From: Gp6-AA40 sp963723495
GTDB lineage: Bacteria > Acidobacteriota > Vicinamibacteria > Vicinamibacterales > UBA2999
DNA length: 64,000 nucleotides
Assembly (NCBI GenBank): GCA_963723495.1
Contig: CAVRQR010000010.1
Coordinates: 310,001 to 374,000, forward strand
Direction of reading: 5' to 3'
Below, piece by piece: positions 1-12,430 of the stretch (position 1 is the first letter of the stretch; each line of letters starts with the position of its first letter). Under the pieces are notes generated by a model, which saw only the letters and a list, made by a program, of their open reading frames with translations, ran no database searches and was not told where the DNA came from. A program made the translations under genes and the position numbers.

Positions 1-1033
1 CTGGTCGACGAACGGGCGCAGGTCCTCTCCATACCGGTCCCACAGATCGATCCCATAGCGAAACCTGACCGCATCGACGCTGACGCCTTGCACCAGACGC
101 AACCCGGTGAACACCGCCTCCTCGAAACGCTCCTGCGCACTGAGCTCGCGACGTTCGGTTCCCACCGCCCTGCCCGCTGTCACGGCCGAGACGTAGTCCT
201 CGGTCGCGGCGATATTCTTCTCCCGGACACCTCGCCTGGTCGTGTGCGCTCCGCATCCGAACCCAAGCCACTCTCCATCGCTCCAGTACTTGAGGTTATG
301 CCGCGATTCGAGCCCGGGCTTCGAAACGTTCGAGATCTCGTACTGCACGTAACCAGCGGCTTCCAAGCGAGACATGGCGCCGAGGTACATTTCCGCCGCG
401 TCGTCGTCGGGCGCCAGCGACCATTTCGAGCGCGCCATCGTATCCCTGAGCGGCGCGTTCGGATAAATCTCCAGCAGGTACAGGGATGCATGGTCCGGGC
501 CAAGCGCTATCAGTGAATCTACTGACGAGAGCCACTGCGCGACTGACTGCTGCGGAAGCCACATCATCAAGTCGAGAGAGACATTGTCGAAGCCGGCATC
601 CCGAGCCATTTCAAAGGCTTCGCGGGCCCGCGCCGCCGAGTGGAGGCGGCTCAGACGCCGCAGTTCCTCGTCGCGAAATGATTGGACACCGAAACTGAGG
701 CGATTGACGCCAGCCGCGCGAAATGCCCGCAACCGTTCGTGGGTCACCGTCTCCGGGTTGGCTTCAATGGTGACTTCAGCATCCGGCGAGATGTTGAACG
801 ACGTGCGGCAGGCGCCGATGACGCTCTGCACTTCCGAGGGCTCGAGCAGCGAGGGTGTGCCTCCGCCGAAGAAAATCGTATCGGCATCGGCATCCATCGC
901 CCTTGCTGGCGATCTCCGTCATCAGTGCGCCGAGGTAGCGCTGCTTGAGGTCAGCATCGAACAAACCGCGGTTGAAATTGCAGTAATTGCAGATCGCTGA
1001 GCAGAAGGGGATGTGGACGTATAGGCCAAGCAC
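1..1033 (-). CDS. hemW: HemW-like radical SAM protein (coproporphyrinogen III oxidase family), 3' end off the window, one frameshift
   Basis: The N-terminus LYVHIPFCSAICNYCNF carries the CxxxCxxC cluster of radical SAM enzymes followed by a further cysteine region typical of HemW. After a frameshift near 905 the protein goes on with TIFFGGGTPSLLE, VTIEANPETV and RLSFGVQSF, all HemW hallmarks. HemW is related to the anaerobic coproporphyrinogen oxidase but acts as a heme chaperone in the species studied. I chose the GTG at 1033, five bases after the upstream stop, because it gives the usual short start before LYVHIPFC; a longer start at 1069 would overlap the ATPase gene. The C-terminus lies beyond base 1. 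The frameshift looks like a sequencing error, since both sides match the family. Confidence 0.85.
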
Positions 1034-1038
1034 TCGCC

Positions 1039-1902
1039 TTACCGCGATCCGGCGCGGCCCCCGGGCCACTTCAAGTCAGCCCTTCCGTCGTTCTCGCGCT
1101 TCCGGAGTTGGGCCTTCGCCTGGTTGCTGGCCTTGGGCGGCAGTGATGAGCCGCGCCGGTTCTTGGGTGAGGCCGGCGAGCGCTCCTGCCAATTCGCAAT
1201 GTCTTCGGGCGTGGGATAGCGACCGACGTCACGGGTGTCGACGGCGTCGATGAGCAGCCACTCGCACATCTCTTTCAGACGTGACCGCGTCCGCAGCCCA
1301 AGATGGAAGGCAAACGAGCCCGGCTCGGTGCTATCCAGATCCCTCAAGTTTGTCGTGATCACGGTCAGGCGGCGCTCGCTGTAGCGCGTGTTGATGACGA
1401 GACCGAGCGTCTCATCCACCCATTCCGACTTCTTCTCCAGTCCGAGGTCGTCCAGGACGAGGATCTCGGCTTCGAGAACCGGCCTCAACACCGCCAGCTC
1501 CGTCATCTCGGCGCTTCCGCTATAGGTATCGCGAACCATCTTCAGCAGTTCGCGCGTTTCGTAGAAGACCGCGCGCGCGTTCTTCCTGACGATCGCCTCT
1601 CGCATCAACGCAACTGCGAGATGCGTCTTCCCCACGCCAGTGTCCCCGTAGAACAGCAGCCCTTTGTCGACCACAGGAAACTGCTCGACGAGGCGCGCCG
1701 CCTTCCGGTGCGCGGCTCTTTGTGTGTCGGTATGAATCTCGAAGTTACTGAACTCGCAGTGCGCGTAGCCGCGAGGAATACGAGCGTTCTTGAGGAGGGA
1801 TTGCGAGAGCCGCTGTTGCCAACACTCGCACCTGGTTACTCGATCGACACCATCGGTCATGATCGTCTTCCACCCAGTGTCTTCACAGATAGCGCAGGCC
1901 AC
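1039..1902 (-). CDS. DnaC/IstB-type AAA+ ATP-binding protein with N-terminal cysteine cluster
   Basis: This 287-residue protein has a Walker A motif GDTGVGKT, a Walker B motif EILVLDDLGLE and a sensor region VITTNL, as in DnaC, DnaI and IstB helicase-loader ATPases. The first 30 residues hold CAIC and CEC, a probable zinc site like that in DnaI-type loaders. The tail is basic and low in structure. No transposase gene lies beside it, so a replication or primosomal loader role is more likely than an IstB transposition helper. It starts at a GTG with no strong ribosome site visible. It is followed five bases later by hemW on the same strand, so the two are probably co-transcribed. Confidence 0.8.
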   Translation of the reverse strand: MACAICEDTGWKTIMTDGVDRVTRCECWQQRLSQSLLKNARIPRGYAHCEFSNFEIHTDTQRAAHRKAARLVEQFPVVDKGLLFYGDTGVGKTHLAVALMREAIVRKNARAVFYETRELLKMVRDTYSGSAEMTELAVLRPVLEAEILVLDDLGLEKKSEWVDETLGLVINTRYSERRLTVITTNLRDLDSTEPGSFAFHLGLRTRSRLKEMCEWLLIDAVDTRDVGRYPTPEDIANWQERSPASPKNRRGSSLPPKASNQAKAQLRKRENDGRADLKWPGGRAGSR

Positions 1903-2040
1903 GCGTCATGGTAACTCGGATCGCGTACCGGTGAAGCGTCACTGAGAACGGAATTTGTACGGTCGGATGACAGAACTATCTGACTGTTGTCGACGATTCC
2001 GGCACATGTGTGGCAAGTGCGCGTGGCACGTACGTTGCCC

Positions 2041-2354
2041 TACCACAATCCACATGCTTCACAGAATAACGGGACGCGTCTCCGGCTCAAGGCGAGCGTG
2101 ATATCTCTTCGCATCCTCCGGAGCTTCAGAAGATCTTTCGCGCCATGAAACGCTACGGCCTGATCGTCGCCGACAATGGCTCCGACATGTTCATCAGCGG
2201 CGCGTTCGATACGCCCTGGAGCAACGACATCCTGAACCCTGCCTTCAGGTCGCTGACGGCCAGTGACTTCGAGGTGATTCAACGCGGATGGCAGCCGCAG
2301 ATTTCGTCGCTGCCAGTGGCGCCGCTGAATCTGCGCATCATCCCGTCCTCGTAA
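2041..2354 (+). pseudogene. C-terminal remnant of a secreted hypothetical protein
   Basis: The stretch translates to the tail of a conserved secreted protein family that I know from environmental bacteria, with RLRLKAS, then KYG/RYG-LIVADNGSD, ISG and a final FEVI. The upstream part reads in a different frame, with one base missing near 2099. Nothing resembling the long N-terminal part is present between 1903 and 2041. It therefore looks like a decayed end of a gene rather than a functional small protein. The family function is unknown to me. The rest of the 1903-2375 gap shows nothing else recognisable. Confidence 0.6.
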
Positions 2355-2375
2355 AGGCCGGGAGTTCTGGCGCGG

Positions 2376-2822
2376 CTAGGTGTTGGTCTTTCGCTTCGGC
2401 TTGTCTTGGTCGACGTCTGAGGCTTCGGCCGGTGGCGCGTGCCGCACGAGGTCGGTCGGGGCGGACTTGACGAGCGCCGTTCCAAGGCGCTGCTCCCAGT
2501 CGTCGATGCCCCTGGCCATCTCGCGCTTCACGTAGCCCATGAACTCGTTCACCTCGGTCTGCATCAGTTCGATCTTGCGACGCAGATTGAGGATGATCTC
2601 GACGCCAGCCAGGTTCACACCGAGGTCGCGCGTCAAGGTCAGGATCGTCTCGAGCTGCTCGAGGTCTTCCTCGGAGTACAAGCGAGTGTTGCCTTCGGTG
2701 CGCGACGGCTTCAGCAGTCCTTCGCGCTCGTAGAGCCGCAACGTCTGCGGGTGGATGTCGTACTTCTGGGACACAGCGCTGATCATGAAGTACGCCTTGC
2801 CACGCTCACCCCGCTTCGCCAT
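2376..2822 (-). CDS. hspR: HspR-type MerR family regulator
   Basis: The 148-residue protein starts with a MerR helix-turn-helix (YFMISAVSQKYDIHPQTLRLYEREGLL, quoted in pieces: ISAVSQKYDIHPQTLR then LYEREGLLKPSR) and a following coiled segment. The DIHPQTLRLYE signature is that of HspR, the heat-shock repressor that binds the HAIR inverted repeat and uses DnaK as co-repressor in actinobacteria. It is the third gene of a dnaK-dnaJ-hspR operon, five bases after dnaJ, which supports autoregulation of the operon. No grpE lies in this operon, unlike the actinobacterial arrangement. Confidence 0.88.
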   Translation of the reverse strand: MAKRGERGKAYFMISAVSQKYDIHPQTLRLYEREGLLKPSRTEGNTRLYSEEDLEQLETILTLTRDLGVNLAGVEIILNLRRKIELMQTEVNEFMGYVKREMARGIDDWEQRLGTALVKSAPTDLVRHAPPAEASDVDQDKPKRKTNT

Positions 2823-2827
2823 CGTCT

Positions 2828-3898
2828 CTACTCCCGCACCGGCTCGACGTTGATCCGACCGAACTCGCGCAACAGCTCCTTCGATCGCTCGTCCAGCAAC
2901 CTGGGCAGCATGATCCGCACTTCGACGATCAGGTCGCCGCGCTGTCCGTTCATGGTGGATGGCGCCCCGTGCCCGCGCAGTCGGAAGCGCTGACCGGTCT
3001 GCGTGCCGGGTGGCACGCGCAGACGCGCGCTGCCATCCGGCGTACGAATCTCCACGCGCGCACCGAGCGCCGCCTCGTGTACGGCCACCGGCACCGACAT
3101 ATGGAGGTCGTCACCTTCACGGCGGAACTGCGGATGGGCGGCCACCTTGACGGTCACGTACAGATCGCCGGCCGGACCACCTGCGAAGCCGACGTTCCCC
3201 TTTGCCGGCACGCGCAGCCGATCGCCATCAGCCACACCGGGAGGGATGCGCGCCGTCACGGTCTCACTCCGTGTTTCCTGACCACTTCCGGTACACGGCT
3301 CGCACGGCCGCGGACGCTGCCGGCCAGTGCCGCCGCACGCTCCGCAACTGCGTGAAAAGATCATGTGGCCACGCACCGAGCGAACCGCGCCGGTCCCCTG
3401 ACACACATGACACGGCGCGGTTGTCGACCTCGTTCGTCCAGTCCCCGCGCAGACGCGGCAATGGTCGCGTCGTGTGACGGTCATCGCCCGCTGGCCACCC
3501 GTCAGCGCATCTTCGAACGTGACGTGCATCTCCACGTGCAGGTCGGCGCCACGCTGTGGCGGCGTCTGCCGGGCCCCGCGCTCGGTGAGGACTTCGGCAA
3601 ACAGATCGCCAAAGGTCGCCGAGTAGTCGACGCCGCGAGTCGAAAAATCGAAGCCCTCGAATCCACTTCCCTGCGGCGCGTCGTTTGCGCTCGAAGGATT
3701 CCCGGCGTCGTAGCGCGAACGGCGTGCAGGATCGATCAGCGTTTCGTATGCCTCCAGGATCTGACGAAATCTCGCTGCGGCAGTCTGATCGCCCGGATTG
3801 ATGTCCGGGTGAAACCGACGCGCAAGGCGACGGTAAGCCCGCTTGATCTCGGACTCACTCGCCCCCTGCTGCACGCCCAAGACGATGTACAAATCCAT
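2828..3898 (-). CDS. dnaJ: Chaperone protein DnaJ
   Basis: The protein has about 356 residues. The N-terminal J domain contains the HPD motif (RFHPDIN), which stimulates the ATPase of DnaK. A Gly/Phe-rich linker follows, then four zinc-binding repeats (CRVCAGTG, CHVCQGTG, CGACGGTG, CEPCTGSG) and the two substrate-binding beta domains. I chose the ATG at 3898 (MDLYIVLG); a TTG 33 bases upstream is in frame but adds an atypical leader that falls in a low-complexity spacer. The gene is intact and sits between dnaK and hspR, all on the minus strand. Confidence 0.93.
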   Translation of the reverse strand: MDLYIVLGVQQGASESEIKRAYRRLARRFHPDINPGDQTAAARFRQILEAYETLIDPARRSRYDAGNPSSANDAPQGSGFEGFDFSTRGVDYSATFGDLFAEVLTERGARQTPPQRGADLHVEMHVTFEDALTGGQRAMTVTRRDHCRVCAGTGRTRSTTAPCHVCQGTGAVRSVRGHMIFSRSCGACGGTGRQRPRPCEPCTGSGQETRSETVTARIPPGVADGDRLRVPAKGNVGFAGGPAGDLYVTVKVAAHPQFRREGDDLHMSVPVAVHEAALGARVEIRTPDGSARLRVPPGTQTGQRFRLRGHGAPSTMNGQRGDLIVEVRIMLPRLLDERSKELLREFGRINVEPVRE

Positions 3899-3930
3899 TA
3901 ATCGATCTTTGATTCTTTCCCAAATCACCA
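3899..3930. repeat. AT-rich low-complexity spacer (TTTGATT words)
   Basis: The short dnaK-dnaJ spacer is made of words such as ATCGATC, TTTGATTC and AAATCACC, far more AT-rich than the genes around it. The same word family fills the spacers at 27279-27436 and 61850-62010. It directly precedes the dnaJ start. Confidence 0.5.
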
Positions 3931-3936
3931 ATGCTC

Positions 3937-5865
<1,929 letters not shown>

Positions 5866-5903
5866 GTCTCTCGCGTCCTTTTCGCAAGCTGGCTTTAGCT
5901 TCG

Positions 5904-5923
5904 ACTCATTATTAAATCTGAGT
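5904..5923. promoter_or_regulatory. Inverted repeat over the dnaK -10 box, possible HspR operator
   Basis: ACTCA (5904-5908) and TGAGT (5919-5923) form an inverted repeat with a 10-base spacer that covers the dnaK -10 region. The half sites equal the inner part of the HAIR element (CTTGAGT-N7-ACTCAAG) bound by HspR, but they point outward instead of inward, so the match is only suggestive. Because hspR is in the same operon, an operator here is expected. Confidence 0.4.
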
Positions 5924-5936
5924 GACTTAATGTCAA
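5908..5936 (-). promoter_or_regulatory. Sigma70-type promoter of dnaK
   Basis: On the minus strand a perfect -35 box TTGACA (5931-5936) is separated by 17 bases from a -10 box AATAAT (5908-5913). The predicted transcript starts near 5901 and leaves a leader of about 35 bases with a good ribosome site before the dnaK ATG at 5865. This is among the best promoter matches in the window. Confidence 0.75.
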
Positions 5937-6031
5937 TTTCGGCCGTAGTTCTCTGCTCCAACGTCCGGATAAACGGCTGAATTACAATAATTTCCTACGT
6001 ATACTGTTCACACAGGCCGATACCTAGAAAC

Positions 6032-8399
6032 GTGACCAAAGCCAGTAGTTCCCCGCTCCGCCCGGGCACCAGAGTCGTCATCCGGTTCGCGCGCCAGGCG
6101 GGCCTTCTCGCGCTGTTCATCGTGGCTGCCCTGCTCGGCACCCTAGGTGGCCTGTTTTTCGTTTACGCCGATGACGTCGCGGCGATCAGCGCGCTCGACG
6201 ACTACAAGCCGAGCACGATCACGAGGTTGGTGGCGGCGGACGGGCAACAGATCGGTGAGTTCGCCACCGAACGCCGCGTCGTCATCGGCTATGAGGACAT
6301 GGCGCCGGTGCTGCGTCAGGCAATCATGGCCAGCGAGGACGCCGGCTTCGAGAGCCACTTCGGCATCAGCCCTCAGCGCCTCATCGTGACGACCATACGC
6401 GACCTTGCCAGTGGCCGCCGCCTTCGCGGCGCGAGCACGATCACCCAGCAGGTCGCGCGCATGCTTTTCCTGCAGGAATACATGCGCGGAGGTGTCTTCG
6501 CACGAAGCGGCACGCAGGGGCTCGAACGAAAGATCAAGGAGGCGATCCTCGCGTTTCAACTCGAGAAGCGGTACACGAAGCGGGAGATCTTTGCCTTCTA
6601 CGCGAACCACGTGACGATGGGTCATGGCGCGTACGGGGTCGAGGCCGCCGCGCAGATGTACTTCGACAAGTCAGCGAAGGATTTGCCGGTCGAGGAGGCT
6701 GCGACGATTGCGGCCATCATCCAGACGCCGTCGCGCCTCAGTCCGTTCGTCAACCCCGACCAGACCCTTGCCCGGCGCAACAACTATGTGCTGCCCCGAA
6801 TGGCGGTTGAGGGTTTCATTACCGTAGAGGAGGCCGCCGAGGCCGCTCGGCGGCCGCTCGTCGTCCAGGGACAGCCCACACCGACAGGTTCAGTTGCGCC
6901 GTACTTCGTCGAGGAGATTCGCAAGGTCATCGAGCACAAATACGGTGCCGACGCCCTGTACCAGACGGGACTTCGAGTCCAGACCACGCTCGACGTCGCG
7001 CTGCAGGAAGCCGCCAATGTCGCACTCGATCGCGGTCTGCGGCGACTCGATAAGCGCCGGACTGGTTACCGGAAGCCGGCTCGCAATGTGATTGCCGAAG
7101 GCAAGGATCTCGCCACGTTCCGTCACGAGCGATGGACGGCGCCGATCCTCGCCGGCGATATCCTTCCCGCCGTGGTCACGTTCGTCCCCAATCCCAAAGA
7201 GCGTGGCAACGCGCGGGTGCTCATCGGGAATCGCGAAGTCGAACTGCCGCCCGCCGCGTTCCAATGGACGCGGCGCACGACACCGGCGACTCTCTTCAAG
7301 GTCGGCGATCTGATCGAAGTCGAGGTGCAGGAACTCGACGGCGATGCCCCGACAAAGGTCGCACTCGAGCAGGCGCCGCTCGTCGAGGGTGCGTTGATCG
7401 CGCTCGACAACGAGACCGGCCAGGTGCGCGCGATGGTCGGCGGCTTCGACTTCAATCGCAGCAAGTTCAATCGCGCCACGCAGGCACAACGCCAGGTGGG
7501 CTCGCTGTTCAAACCGATCGTGTTCACGGCAGCTATCGATCGCGGTTTCACGCCGGTGTCGATCTTCGTGGACGAACCGGTGTCCTATGAGCCCGGGCCG
7601 AATCAGCCTCCCTATGAGCCTCTCAACTACGACAGGAAATTCGAAGGCCCGGTAACGCTGCGGCATGCGCTCGAGGACTCGCGCAACATTCCGGCGGTCA
7701 AAGCCATGGCGGAAATCGGCGGACCCGAGGTCATCCGCTACGCCAAGCAATTCGGCTTCAAGGGGAACTATCAACCGTTCCTGTCGCTCGCCCTCGGCGC
7801 CGCCGAAGCGACGCTGCTCGAAGTCACCAGCGCGTATTCGGCGTATCCCAACCGGGGTGTACGCATGGAGCCCTACTCGATCGTGTCGGTCTCCGATCGC
7901 GAGGGGAATCTGCTCGAGGAATTCCGACCCGACAGCCACGAAGCGATCCGCGCTGACACGGCGTTCGTTATGACGAACCTGCTGCGCGGCGTCATCGATC
8001 GTGGCACCGGCGCAGCTGCCAAAGCGCTCGACTGGCCGTTAGCCGGCAAGACAGGAACGATGGACGACTACACCGACGCGTGGTTCGTTGGATTCGATCC
8101 CGAAGATCACGGTCGGAGTCTGGGTGGGGTACGACGAGAAGAAGCCGCTCGGCAACGGAGAGACAGGCGCGCAGGCGGCCCTGCCGATCTGGATCGACTT
8201 CATGCGCGCCTACATCGCAGCGTACGGCGATCGAGAGTCACCACCCACCTTCGATGCACCTGGCAACATCGTCTTCGTCACGCTCGACTCAGGCCTGCCC
8301 GAGGCCTTCATCAACGGCACGCAGCCGGCGGGGCTGATCCCTGTCGACGAACAAGACCCGGTCACACCGCCACCCGCGGCACCACCTGCTGTCGAGTAG
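6032..8399 (+). CDS. Class A penicillin-binding protein (PBP1A-like), one frameshift near 8100
   Basis: This bifunctional cell-wall enzyme of about 789 residues has an N-terminal membrane anchor, a GT51 glycosyltransferase domain (EDAGFESHFG, GASTITQQVARML, RKIKEAILAFQLEKRYTK) and a transpeptidase domain with SLFK as the catalytic SxxK, SRN as SxN and KTGT. It polymerises and cross-links peptidoglycan. An extra C near 8100 (GATCCCGAAG) shifts the frame; the true continuation is KITVGVWVGYDEKKPLG and the stop at 8397-8399. The start is a GTG at 6032; a TATACT box at 6000-6005 could be its -10 element. The gene is divergent from dnaK. Confidence 0.88.
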
Positions 8400-8430
8400 T
8401 TCGTACGCAACGTCCGGCATTTGCCGGATG

Positions 8431-8667
8431 TCATACATCAGCGGCCATCAATGGTGGTCGAGAGTGCCGTTTCCGCCAGAGCACGTAGCCCTCGTATCCA
8501 CTAAGGCTGACGACGGCCAGGATCGCGACGAATGCAAGCACCTGCAAAGGATAGAAAAAGGCAGCAAAAATGAGCGGTACAGCGAGCAGGCCATCCATCA
8601 TCACCAGGGCAAACCCACCTTCATGGCTGACCAGGTCGTTCCAGTAACGACGCAGGAGTGTGATCAT
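8431..8667 (-). CDS. Small membrane protein of unknown function
   Basis: The 78-residue product begins MITLLRRYWNDLVSHEGG and has two hydrophobic segments (about residues 20-38 and 40-57) followed by a basic end WRKRHSRPP. A strong ribosome site GGAGGTCC lies eight bases before the ATG, which supports real translation. I do not recognise the family. It is convergent with the penicillin-binding protein gene and 173 bases downstream of nothing on its own strand except the end of that spacer. Confidence 0.6.
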   Translation of the reverse strand: MITLLRRYWNDLVSHEGGFALVMMDGLLAVPLIFAAFFYPLQVLAFVAILAVVSLSGYEGYVLWRKRHSRPPLMAADV

Positions 8668-8840
8668 CGTGGACCTCCGGTCTTGTACGGCTCGTTCGGA
8701 GGTGTCAGGGTGAGGCGCCTGGCCTCAGGCTGGCAGATCTGGACGCGCCGGCTGAAGTAAACGGCGACGCTGCAACGCTCTTCAAGCCGAACTATACGGC
8801 CGCGCCGGCCGTGTTGGCAAGCAAAAACTGAAGGGCGAAG

Positions 8841-11284
8841 TTACTGGCGCCGCAGCGCGATCGTCGGATCGAGCCGCGCGGCACGCCAGGCGGGGACATA
8901 GACGGCGATGGCGCTGACCAGGCCGAACAACGTGGCCACGGCGGCGAGCGTAACAGCGTCAATCGCCTTCACCTCGAACAAGAGGCGCTTCGAGGAAGCC
9001 CCTCACGAGCATGGCTCCGACCGAGCCGAGGGTGATACCTGCGATCGTCAGCGCGGCGCCTTCCCGAAACACAAGCCCGGTAACCTGGCGTGGCAGTGCC
9101 CCAACCGCGACCCGGATACCAATCTCGCGTGTGCGCTCGACGACCGACTGACTGAGCGTCGCGAACACACCGAACGACGTCAGCGTCAAGGCGATCACCC
9201 CGAGCAGCCCGAGGGCCCAAGTGCTGAATCGCCAGAGGGCGGTCGACTGGTTGACGAGATCCTCCATGACCGCGATGCGCTCGACAAGGGCAGTCGGGTC
9301 GAGTCGCCTCACTTCGCTGCGAATTGGTGCCGCGAGCGCAAGGGGATCGCTCACTCGATCGCACCATGAGGTGCTTCACGGCCAGATCCGGGATCTGCAG
9401 ATAGGGTAAGTACAAGTCGTATCGCAGATCGGTAAGTCCCCGGTACCGTCCGTCGCGAACCACACCAACGACCGTTGCCCAGCGAGGGTTGCCGCGCTCA
9501 TCAAGCCCCTGGCCCGGTGGGAGGATTCGCTTGCCCAGCGCAATCTGACCCGGCCACAGTCGCCGCGCGAGTCGTTCGCTGACGATGGTCACTCGCGGCG
9601 CGTTGAGCGTATCCATGTCGGTGAAATCCCGGCCGCTCACGACTGACATGCCAATGGCGCCGAAGTAGCCCGGCGTGACCGATTCGAGATTCGCCGGCGG
9701 GTTCTGCTCGAAGTCCCGGGATTCGGGAAACGGCCGCTGCCCTTCGATCACGAACATAGCATCCATGCCGATCCCGGCGTGTTCCAGCGGTCGCTGGAAG
9801 ATCGCTCCTGACGCTTCGACGCCCGGAAGCGCTCTCACGCGAGTCAGCAGTGCCGTGTAGAACTGATTGTGACGATCGCTGGATGCGTTTGGTAGCTTCA
9901 CGTCGAGCGTGAGCAGATTGCCGGCATTGAACCCAACGTCGATCCGAAGCAGGTTCGCAAAGCTTCGTCCGACGAGACCAGCATACACCAGCAGCACAAC
10001 TGCTAACCCCACTTGCGCCACGACAAACACCCGCCGCAGTCGATGCGTCCCGACGATGCGCGAACCGCCGCTGTTCAGGATCGCGCCTAATCGGCGCCAG
10101 GTTCGGACGCCCGGTGCAGGTCCGACGAGGACGGCAATCGCAAGGCACAACAAGCTCGTGAACCCCGCTGTGCGGATATCAACACGAATCGCGTCGAGAC
10201 GAGGCACATCGGCAGGGGCCAGTGCGACGAGAGCACCGACTGCCCAGTACGCGAGCCCCACACCGACCACTCCGCCGAGTGCGGTCAGAACCAGCGCGTC
10301 GGATAGGGACTGACGCACGAGGTGCCACCTGGTCGCCCCCATCGCCAGTCGGGTCGCTGTCTCCTGCGCGCGCATAGCCGATCGCACGAGGAGCGAGACC
10401 GCCACGTTTGCGCAGCCAATGAGGAGTACCAACCCGACGCACATCGCAAGCGCCAGAATGGCTGGCCGCGTGCTGCCGAAGATGTATTCATCCAGGGGCG
10501 TCAAGGTTGGCTCCATCCCCTGGCGGAATTCCGTGCCAGCGCCACGCTCGATGAGCGGCAGCAGTTCGGCAGCTGCCGCTTCGATGGATACACCCGCCCT
10601 GAGACGACCGAGCACGAACAGGGCACCCCATGCCGGATCGTTGATGGTGTCAACCTTCCATTGCTCGTTGGCGTCGGCCAGTTGAGGAACAACTGGTACC
10701 CACAACTCGACGCCGCGTGGATAATCGAAACTTTCAGGCATGACACCGACGATGGTGTACGGCGCTCCGTCGAAGCGGAGGGCGCGCCCGACGATCGTCG
10801 GGTCGCTGCCGAAGCGACGAACCCAGCTGCCGTGACTCATCACCGCAACGCGGGCGCTTCCCTGCCCATCGTCTTCCGGCCGTAACGTGCGACCGAGCAG
10901 GGCCCGAGTGCCGAGAAGCGGGAAAAACGAGGCCGACACGCCGGCAACCGGAATCGTGGCCGGTTCTCCCTCTCTGAGGATCAGGCTCCAGTTTGTCGAC
11001 CCGGTCGCCGCAAGGCTTTGAAAGCTTCGAACCTCCATCTGCCATGCCCGAAACGTGAAGTTCGAGATCTCGCCGATCGTCGCCGGGTTGTCCCGTTCGC
11101 GCGGCCAGATCACGACGACCCGATGCGGTTCATCGATTGGCAAAGGACGAATGAGCACTTTGTCAACGACGCTGAAGACCGCTGCGGAAGCACCGATGGC
11201 CACCGCGAGGATGCAGACGGCCGAGAGCGACGTCATCGGCGTCCGTCGAAGCGCACGGAGGCTGTGCTTCAGGTCGCTCAGCAT
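8841..11284 (-). CDS. MacB/FtsX-like ABC transporter permease of the acidobacterial orphan type, two frameshifts
   Basis: The reconstructed protein has about 814 residues. The start MLSDLKHSLRALRRTP, a first transmembrane helix, a large periplasmic MacB-PCD domain, three helices with FtsX signatures, a second periplasmic domain and a C-terminal FtsX unit ending RAARLDPTIALRRQ match the duplicated orphan permeases common in Acidobacteria. No ATPase partner gene lies next to it, as usual for this type. Frameshifts near 9350 and 8975 break the reading frame, but each part matches the family. Its ATG overlaps the prfB stop codon by one base (TGATG), so translation may be coupled to prfB. Confidence 0.85.
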
Positions 11285-12421
11285 CAGTCACCTTCATCCG
11301 CCGCTGCGGCCGTGCCAAGCGTGCCACTCGCCTTCTGCATCAGGTAGGTCTTGATGAACTGATCGAGGTCGCCGTCGAGCACGCGGTGCACATCGCCCAC
11401 TTCCACCTTCGTGCGGTGGTCCTTGATCATCTGGTAGGGCTGTAGCACGTAACTGCGAATCTGGCTGCCAAATGCGATGTCGCGCTTTTCACCACCGAGC
11501 TGATCGAGCTTGGCCTGCTGCTCCTTCTGTTTCAGGTCAAAGAGGCGAGCCTTGAGCACCTTCATCGCCTGCGCCCGGTTCTTGTGTTGGGAGCGTTCGT
11601 TCTGACACGACACCACGATGCCGGTCGGCAGGTGCGTGAGACGGACGGCGGAGTCGGTGACGTTGACATGCTGTCCGCCGGCGCCACTCGACCGGTACGT
11701 GTCGACCCGCAAGTCCTTCTCGTCGATCTCGATATCGACATCTTCTGGCAGCTCGGGCCACACGAAAACCGATGCGAACGAGGTGTGCCGCCGTGCCGCC
11801 TGATCGAAGGGGGAAATCCGCACCAGTCGATGGACGCCGGCCTCCGCCGACATCAGGCCGTACGCATAGTCACCGGCAAGCAGCACCGTCGCGCTCTTGA
11901 TGCCCGCTTCGTCGCCGGGCTGATAGTCGATAACGTCGCGCTTGAGGCCTCGCCGCTCGGACCATTTCAGGTACATGCGCAGCAGCATCTCGGCCCAGTC
12001 CTGCGACTCGGTACCGCCCGCGCCGGGATGAATGGTCACGATGGCGTTGGTGCGATCGTGTTCGCCGCCGAGCATCTTCTTCGTCTCGGCCGCTTCAACC
12101 TCCTGCCGCAATTCCTGGAGTCCGCGCGTGAAGTCGGCGGCGACGTCTTCTCCACTCCCGGCCCACTCGAGCAGAACGGAGAGATCGTCGCTGCGCCGTT
12201 GCAGCGACCGTTGCAGCGTGAGGTCGTCTTCGATCCGCCGCCGGCGCTGCATCACCTTCTGCGCCTCGGCCTGGTTGCTCCAGAACGACGAATCGGCGAT
12301 CGTCTTTTCGATTTCTGCTAGCTGGTCGTCGAGTCGAGCCGCCTCAAAGATGCCTCCGCAACTCGAGGGCGCGGCGGTTGAGGTCGTCGTGCTGTCGGAT
12401 CAATTCATCATCGAGGGCCAC
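11284..12421 (-). CDS. prfB: Peptide chain release factor 2, expressed by programmed +1 frameshift
   Basis: Residues include the peptidyl-hydrolysis motif GAGGQHVN and the stop-codon reading motif SPF, which together define RF2, the factor for UGA and UAA. The first frame starts at a GTG at 12421 behind AGGAG, encodes 25 residues ending RRHL and meets UGA as codon 26. Translation then shifts by one base and continues EAARLDDQLAEIEK through SFWSNQAEAQKVM to the stop at 11284, giving about 378 residues. Codon position and surrounding signals equal those of E. coli prfB. The gene follows lnt by about 40 bases, a common bacterial linkage. Confidence 0.95.
12344..12358 (-). promoter_or_regulatory. 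RF2 programmed frameshift site
   Basis: On the minus strand the sequence CGG AGG CAT CTT TGA holds an internal Shine-Dalgarno-like CGGAGG, a three-base spacer and the slippery CTT followed by the in-frame TGA, then G. Spacing is identical to the E. coli site. When RF2 is scarce, ribosomes pause at TGA and slip +1 on CTT, which makes more RF2. Confidence 0.93.
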
Positions 12422-12430
12422 GGGATCTCC

